From: Bacteroidota bacterium
Lineage (GTDB): Bacteria; Bacteroidota; Bacteroidia; B-17B0; Aurantibacillaceae
NCBI GenBank assembly: GCA_013697245.1
Contig: JACCXH010000049.1
Location: 294,206 to 358,205 of the forward strand
DNA length: 64,000 nucleotides
Reading direction: 5' to 3'
A model generated the notes under the pieces. That model saw only the letters and a list, made by a program, of their open reading frames with translations. It was not told where the DNA came from and made no database searches. A program made the translations under genes and the position numbers. Shown here in pieces: positions 60,049 through 64,000 of this stretch (the first letter of the stretch is position 1; each line of letters begins with the position of its first letter).

Positions 60049-61446
60049 ATGCCAAAAAAACATGTTATTTATTACCTTCTTGTCCTTCAAGCTATTATTT
60101 GCACTTTTAGCATAATTTTCTTTAATGGTACTTGTGATAATGCAGATAGCCTTGTTCACTATTTATTTGCAAAATATGCTCCCTTACACCCCAAACTTTT
60201 TTTTGATCACTGGGCCAAACCCGTATACGTTATACTGGCATCGCCATTTGCGCAGTTGGGATTTACCGGAATAAAAATATTTAACTCTATCATCTCGCTT
60301 ATGACTATTTTTTATACTTATAAAACAGCAGAGATTTTAAAATTAAAAAATGCTCTTTTGGTGATTGTAATAATGATGTTTGCACCGCTTAATTACATTA
60401 TTACCTTTTCGGGACTTACAGAGCCTTTGTTTGCTTTATTTACTATACTTGGCATTTTCTTTTGTGCCAGGCAAAAATATCTTAGCGCAAGCGTTATTAT
60501 TTCGTTCCTACCTTATGTTCGGTCTGAAGGGTTAATTATTATTGGGGTTTTTAGTTTATATTTTATCATTAAAAAAGCTTGGCGGGTATTGCCATTCCTG
60601 CTTAGTGGATCTATCTTCTTTTCTATTGCAGGGTATTTTGTTTACCATGATCTTTTGTGGGTGTTTACGAAAATTCCATACGCCACTTTATCAAGTGTTT
60701 ATGGAAAGGGGCCGCTTCTGCATTTTGTTGAGGAATTAATTAATGTACTTGGCGTACCATTATATGCATTGCTTTGGATCGGCTTTATTTTAATTTGGGT
60801 TAAGATCTTAAAAAGAAAAGCACAAATAGAAGAGGTCTTTCTTTTATTGTTTGGCTTTGGTGCATTTGTTGTTGCGCATAGCCTATTCTGGTATCTTGGT
60901 ATCTTTAACTCTTTGGGATTAAAACGTGTACTTATTGGTATCATGCCTATTATGGCCATCATTGCATTATTGGGCTTTAATTTCTTAAGCGACTATTTTT
61001 TTCGGGCAAAAAAAATACCCAACCTTATTTTGCAGGTTTTATTAATTACCTACATTATTATTTTTCCATTCACAATTAATCCTGCAGCCATACATTGGCA
61101 AAAAGAAATGAGGTTGGGTAAAGACCAGGTGCTTGCTAATCAAATGTCAAAGTACTTTTTAGAAAAAAATGACACACACCATCTTTTTATATATGATCAC
61201 CAGCAACTCAGCATTGGGATGGGCATCGACCCATTTGATGATACAAAATGTAAAAACATTTCGAAAGGAAATATTTTGGCTATGAAGCCCGGAGATGTTA
61301 TTATTTGGGAAAATATATTTGCGGAAGATGAAGCGGATATTAAAAAAGACGAGATCGAGAAAATACCGGGGCTTGTAAAACTCTGTTCGTATGATGCTAT
61401 TGCTGATGGCAAGGAATTGATTTTTTCAGCTTATAAAAAAGAATAA
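60049..61446 (+). CDS. Polytopic GT-C-like membrane glycosyltransferase (tentative)
   Basis: 465 residues with about 10-12 TM segments. The first periplasmic loop contains acidic residues where GT-C enzymes hold the catalytic Asp (FFNGTCDNADSLVHYLFAKY, then PKLFFDHWAKPVYV). A later FLPYVRSEGLIII resembles the membrane-spanning region of mannosyl/arabinosyl transferases. A soluble C-terminal domain of about 110 residues (HHLFIYDHQQLSIGMGIDP) follows the last TM. GT-C enzymes transfer sugar from a polyprenyl-phosphate donor. The acceptor and the assignment are uncertain; it could be a PMT- or DUF-type relative. Confidence 0.55.
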   Translation: MPKKHVIYYLLVLQAIICTFSIIFFNGTCDNADSLVHYLFAKYAPLHPKLFFDHWAKPVYVILASPFAQLGFTGIKIFNSIISLMTIFYTYKTAEILKLKNALLVIVIMMFAPLNYIITFSGLTEPLFALFTILGIFFCARQKYLSASVIISFLPYVRSEGLIIIGVFSLYFIIKKAWRVLPFLLSGSIFFSIAGYFVYHDLLWVFTKIPYATLSSVYGKGPLLHFVEELINVLGVPLYALLWIGFILIWVKILKRKAQIEEVFLLLFGFGAFVVAHSLFWYLGIFNSLGLKRVLIGIMPIMAIIALLGFNFLSDYFFRAKKIPNLILQVLLITYIIIFPFTINPAAIHWQKEMRLGKDQVLANQMSKYFLEKNDTHHLFIYDHQQLSIGMGIDPFDDTKCKNISKGNILAMKPGDVIIWENIFAEDEADIKKDEIEKIPGLVKLCSYDAIADGKELIFSAYKKE

Positions 61447-61457
61447 CCTTATAGTAA

Positions 61458-62204
61458 CTAATTTTTTATTAAAGTGCCTTTGCCGTTGGTTTTTCCGGCA
61501 CCAAGATTATTAATGGCTAGTGGATCGCCGGAATAAAATATATTTCCTTTGCTCCAGATGTAATAATCAAAACTTGCAACACCCTGTAAATTTAAATGAG
61601 CATCGCCAATACTGTAAGTAGAAATAAATACCTGATCGGAGGCTTTAAAGTTTTCGGCAAATGTAAAATTTGTTCCGTTAGAATAAATAAGCAAAGTTCT
61701 TGAAGAGCCACTTAAATAAATGTCTCCTGCGCCATGAGAAGAAGTGCTTACAATATTAAATTTTCCATTAATATAGGTGTCGCCAATATTTTCATTCCTC
61801 ACATAAAGTAAAGAGTCTTGGTTAAAACCAGGGTCCATCGTAATTGAGCTTACACTATAATTGTAAATTTTAGAGACATAAGGCATGGTAACGTTTACAA
61901 TTATCTTTCTTTTGTAACCGCGAACAAAATTGCAGCTGGTAGAGTTTTCTATTTTTAATAACGTATCTGTTACGGTAGTATTAATATTTTTAATAAGGTG
62001 ACGTCCGGCAATAACTTCAACCTTATATTCACTACCCTGGAAAATATTTACCTCAATTTTACCTTTAACCTGAACATCCTGAAACTTACCAGGATATCGC
62101 ATTTCGGACACATCAGTTCCAGTAGATTTAAAACAATCCAATTCGTGCCCTTTTTTACAGGATAAAAAAAATAAAAACAGCAGTATAGGAACAACAAACC
62201 TCAT
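61458..62204 (-). CDS. GIN-domain (DUF2807) lipoprotein
   Basis: 248 residues. Signal peptide with a lipobox at Cys16 (LFLFFLSCKKGHE). The mature part (about 40-240) is the GIN domain: FQDVQVKGKIEVNIFQGSEYKVEVIAG, then IIVNVTMPYVSKIYNYSVSSI and repeated beta-helix turns ending GDAHLNLQGVASFDY. GIN/DUF2807 domains are common head domains of Bacteroidota outer-membrane lipoproteins, function unclear. Convergent with the GT-C-like gene, 11 bases between stops. Confidence 0.85.
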   Translation of the reverse strand: MRFVVPILLFLFFLSCKKGHELDCFKSTGTDVSEMRYPGKFQDVQVKGKIEVNIFQGSEYKVEVIAGRHLIKNINTTVTDTLLKIENSTSCNFVRGYKRKIIVNVTMPYVSKIYNYSVSSITMDPGFNQDSLLYVRNENIGDTYINGKFNIVSTSSHGAGDIYLSGSSRTLLIYSNGTNFTFAENFKASDQVFISTYSIGDAHLNLQGVASFDYYIWSKGNIFYSGDPLAINNLGAGKTNGKGTLIKN

Positions 62205-62310
62205 TATTAATATTTGTGGAAATATCTAATTCTTAAAATTAATTAATTTTTCTTGTTTAATTTTTGTAAAAACAGGCCCTGTTTGAGGCTTGCTCTCGCC
62301 ATAAAATTAA

Positions 62311-62346
62311 AAACCCCCTGAAATATTACGATCAGAGGGTTTTTTC
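62311..62346 (+). terminator. Terminator-like hairpin
   Basis: AACCCCCTGA near 62312-62321 pairs with TCAGAGGGTT at 62332-62341 with one mismatch, followed by a T run. It lies between the GIN lipoprotein and the XRE repressor, on the plus strand facing nothing obvious, so it may end read-through from the left or mark the left border of the element. The rest of 62205-62484 shows no gene. Confidence 0.65.
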
Positions 62347-62484
62347 GTTTCACTTGTAGCCCGTACGGGATTGGATATTTTATACTGATCCTGGCAATTA
62401 ACCTTGTTACTCAATTACTTATATTTTATATTATTGTTCAAATTATTGGTTTTTAACTTCATTAAATATCAATTTTGGTATCAA

Positions 62485-62847
62485 TCAGGAGTTTAGCTTA
62501 CTTAGTCGTTCTATAGTACTATTAAGGGCTGTAATTGTTACGCGGTCCGCTTCAACCTGGCTCATTAAAAAATCATTCATTCTTTTTAGGGTTTTGCAAT
62601 CCTCTTGTTTGGCCTCATACTTTACTAAAGGCTCAGAAACTTTTGAGATTTTTACCGCCTGTATAATAAATTCTGCAAAATCCAACCCTAATACCTGGCA
62701 AATTTTTTCGATAGTGGCCAGTTTTATTGTTTCATCATTCAACTTATAAACGGTATCACGGGAAATGCCAACTTTGTCCGCAAACTCAGCGTGTGTAAGC
62801 TTTGAGGCTTCTAAAGCTTTCTTTATTTTATGTACAATTCCCTTCAA
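62485..62847 (-). CDS. XRE-family transcriptional repressor
   Basis: 120 residues. N-terminal HTH_XRE domain (LTHAEFADKVGISRDTVYKL, helix-turn-helix at about 18-37), then IEKICQVLGLDFAEFI and a C-terminal coiled coil (about 75-118) for dimerisation. Divergent from the next gene with a 97-base gap that holds two copies of a 16-bp palindrome, the expected operators. The layout is that of a lysogeny or element-control switch. Its own expression is probably autoregulated. Confidence 0.85.
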   Translation of the reverse strand: MKGIVHKIKKALEASKLTHAEFADKVGISRDTVYKLNDETIKLATIEKICQVLGLDFAEFIIQAVKISKVSEPLVKYEAKQEDCKTLKRMNDFLMSQVEADRVTITALNSTIERLSKLNS

Positions 62848-62873
62848 CTAACTTAATTATGTTAATATCTTTA

Positions 62874-62889
62874 GTAGAATATATTATAC
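62874..62889. promoter_or_regulatory. Operator 1 for the XRE repressor
   Basis: GTAGAATATATTATAC, 14 of 16 bases self-complementary, sharing its GTAGAA arm with operator 2. It lies 27 bases upstream of the repressor gene's ATG, in position to block its own promoter. Confidence 0.6.
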
Positions 62890-62894
62890 AATTT

Positions 62895-62910
62895 GTAGAA
62901 AAGGTTCTAC
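62895..62910. promoter_or_regulatory. Operator 2 for the XRE repressor
   Basis: GTAGAAAAGGTTCTAC, a perfect six-base inverted repeat with four-base spacer. Its centre is 21 bases from that of operator 1, two helical turns, so two repressor dimers could bind cooperatively on the same face. It lies 35 bases upstream of the plus-strand gene. Confidence 0.7.
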
Positions 62911-62944
62911 TATTGCAGTATCAAACTAGGAAAAAATTCTCACA

Positions 62945-63196
62945 ATGACACAACCAACCATCACATTTAAACAATTTTATGAGGGTTTGCCAGCAAACTT
63001 GAAAACATCTTTTGTAAATGATGTAAAAACTGCTTGCGATATATCAAAATCAACCTTTTACAGGCGTTTAGACGCTCCCGAATTATACAGGCCACTAGAG
63101 GTTGCGGCCATAAAAACAATAGCTACTCTTTACAAGTGTACAGATGTAAACGGACTGTTTACAAAACAAACCGAAACTGTAAACATTAGCAACTAA
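62945..63196 (+). CDS. Small HTH-like protein next to a phage-type repressor
   Basis: 83 residues. Contains a helix-turn-helix-like stretch (VKTACDISKSTFYRRLDAPEL) and a second helical part (LEVAAIKTIATLYKCTDVNGL). It looks like a small DNA-binding protein, and its place (first gene divergent from an XRE repressor) is that of a Cro- or Ner-like early regulator of a prophage, which is inference. No named family recognised. Followed by a small gene after five bases. Confidence 0.6.
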   Translation: MTQPTITFKQFYEGLPANLKTSFVNDVKTACDISKSTFYRRLDAPELYRPLEVAAIKTIATLYKCTDVNGLFTKQTETVNISN

Positions 63197-63201
63197 GATC
63201 T

Positions 63202-63417
63202 ATGTCGTTTGAACCAGGTACATACGTAAAATTTTGTTTCACAGGCCAATTACAACAGGATTGGATAATGCCGGCAAATAATCAAACCGTTGAGATATTA
63301 AGCGCATGCCCAATTGAAAATCCGGGTTTTTACAGGCTTAAAGGTTACGAAAAAACAGCTGATGGCAATCCTCAGTCATTTAGCGCGAATTCACTTTATA
63401 AAATCAATAACAATTAA
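63202..63417 (+). CDS. Small protein of unknown function
   Basis: 71 residues starting MSFEPGTYVKFCFTGQLQQD. The composition (NQTVEILSACPIENPGFYRLKGYE) suggests a small beta barrel, as in SH3-like or SLATT-free phage early proteins, without a match I can name. Same strand and tightly packed between the HTH-like gene and the Ala-rich gene, a polycistronic early region. Confidence 0.5.
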   Translation: MSFEPGTYVKFCFTGQLQQDWIMPANNQTVEILSACPIENPGFYRLKGYEKTADGNPQSFSANSLYKINNN

Positions 63418-63420
63418 ATT

Positions 63421-64000
63421 ATGAAAAAAACAACACTATTAAGCTTTCATGGAAAGCAGGAAATTAAAGATCAGTATTTAAACCGTTTAAAAGCTCATGC
63501 CGCGGCGGACGAAATTATTAAAGGGCAATACTGGGATCAGGGTAAAGGCTGCGCTGTAGGGTGTACGGTTCACTCAGATCAACATAATGCTTATGAAAAG
63601 GAATTAGGTATACCAATGATCTTAGCGCGTTTAGAAGATCGCTTTTTTGAAGGTATGCCTAATAAAAATGCAAAAGAATTTCCTGTAAGATTTTTAAGCG
63701 CAATACCGGTTGGTGTAGATCTTAAAAATGTGTGGCGCAAATTTATGGCATGGATGTTAATTGATCCCGAACACGGAGTAATAAAATTTGTAAAAGATCA
63801 AAACGCCAAAGACGCAATTACAAACATTGCAAAGGCTTTTGAAAATTCTATAGTAAATACAGTAGATCGTAAGGAATGGATTAAGCTTAGAGATGAAGCG
63901 CGCAGCGCTTCAAAAAATTTACGTGCTGCTGCTGCTTATGCTGATGCTGCTTATGCTGCTGCTGATGCTGCTGCTGCTGATGCTGCTTATGCTGCTGCTG
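63421..64000 (+). CDS. Hypothetical phage-type protein with Ala-rich (A/Y/D) repeat, partial
   Basis: Starts with ATG three bases after the previous stop (MKKTTLLSFHGKQEIKDQYL) and is open to the window end (193 codons). The first 165 residues look like a defined domain with WDQGKGCAVGCTVHSD, PMILARLEDRFFEGM and FPVRFLSAIPVGVDL. From about 63922 the coding turns into a trinucleotide run of GCT with TAT and GAT codons, giving Ala-rich sequence such as AAAYADAAYAAADAAA. I recall this domain-plus-Ala-repeat layout from phage and prophage proteins, without a known function. The 3' end is outside the window. Confidence 0.75.
   Translation, partial: MKKTTLLSFHGKQEIKDQYLNRLKAHAAADEIIKGQYWDQGKGCAVGCTVHSDQHNAYEKELGIPMILARLEDRFFEGMPNKNAKEFPVRFLSAIPVGVDLKNVWRKFMAWMLIDPEHGVIKFVKDQNAKDAITNIAKAFENSIVNTVDRKEWIKLRDEARSASKNLRAAAAYADAAYAAADAAAADAAYAAA

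Overview
This is a low-GC bacterial window from the Bacteroidota (free-living Flavobacteriales/Sphingobacteriales-like). The evidence is a PorP/SprF-type secretion protein, type A and type B type IX secretion (T9SS) sorting domains, PKD and PD40 proteins, a GIN-domain lipoprotein, PaaZ, HU-CCDC81/SPOR and MlaEFD-type genes, and TAnnTTTG promoter boxes. Nothing fixes the genus. No tRNA or 16S/23S gene was seen. The one structured RNA is RNase P RNA (rnpB) at about 8903-9280 on the minus strand.

Layout. 1-186 is the 3' end of a threonine aldolase gene. 199-562 is a decayed small gene. 587-1540 is a tandem array of about 242-bp units rich in GTCCC-n3-GGGAC hairpins, leading into a Y1/HUH (IS200/RAYT-like) transposase. 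2045-8875 (minus) is an operon of a PKD/type B sorting giant protein, a TPR-PD40 protein, a PorP/SprF protein and a GreA-like protein. rnpB and ridA follow.

The dominant feature is 10123-31089, an expansion of SpoIIE/PP2C-type serine phosphatases. It holds a PAS-phosphatase, six TPR-phosphatases in tandem on the minus strand, a seventh TPR sensor that has lost its phosphatase domain, and a six-TM phosphatase beyond paaZ. There are also two small relics of phosphatase 3' ends. Just downstream (31105-33618) lies a STAS-like protein, an HWE/HisKA_2 kinase, an OmpR-type regulator and a helicase-like half protein. My inference is a partner-switching or phospho-relay signalling island, with many phosphatase inputs feeding few visible STAS or receiver outputs. 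An interrupted T9SS-sorted glycoside hydrolase gene (amber codon at 11935) sits inside the island.

33778-46822 is mixed housekeeping and accessory DNA: rnhA, a VF530-like gene, a receiver lacking its Asp, a metalloprotease lipoprotein, several very small genes, and a small accessory patch (37896-39904) with a DUF2335-like protein and a 24-bp inverted repeat. Then come ung, a MORN protein, an ElaA-like acetyltransferase, a CoA-binding protein, an MFS carrier, a T9SS subtilase and a DUF1571/LysM protein. 46960-49934 holds an HU/SPOR protein, a DEAD-box helicase and a lipoprotein. 49994-54263 is a type III polyketide synthase cluster with UbiA prenyltransferase, methyltransferase, FAD oxidoreductase and a membrane protein, directly downstream of an mlaEFD-like operon (54327-56866). 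57238-62204 holds a CsbD protein, a double DUF3494 (ice-binding-like) secreted protein, a response regulator, a GT-C-like membrane protein and a GIN lipoprotein. From 62485 rightward the DNA looks like the edge of a prophage or similar element: an XRE repressor, two matched 16-bp operators, two small genes and an Ala-rich repeat protein that runs off the window.
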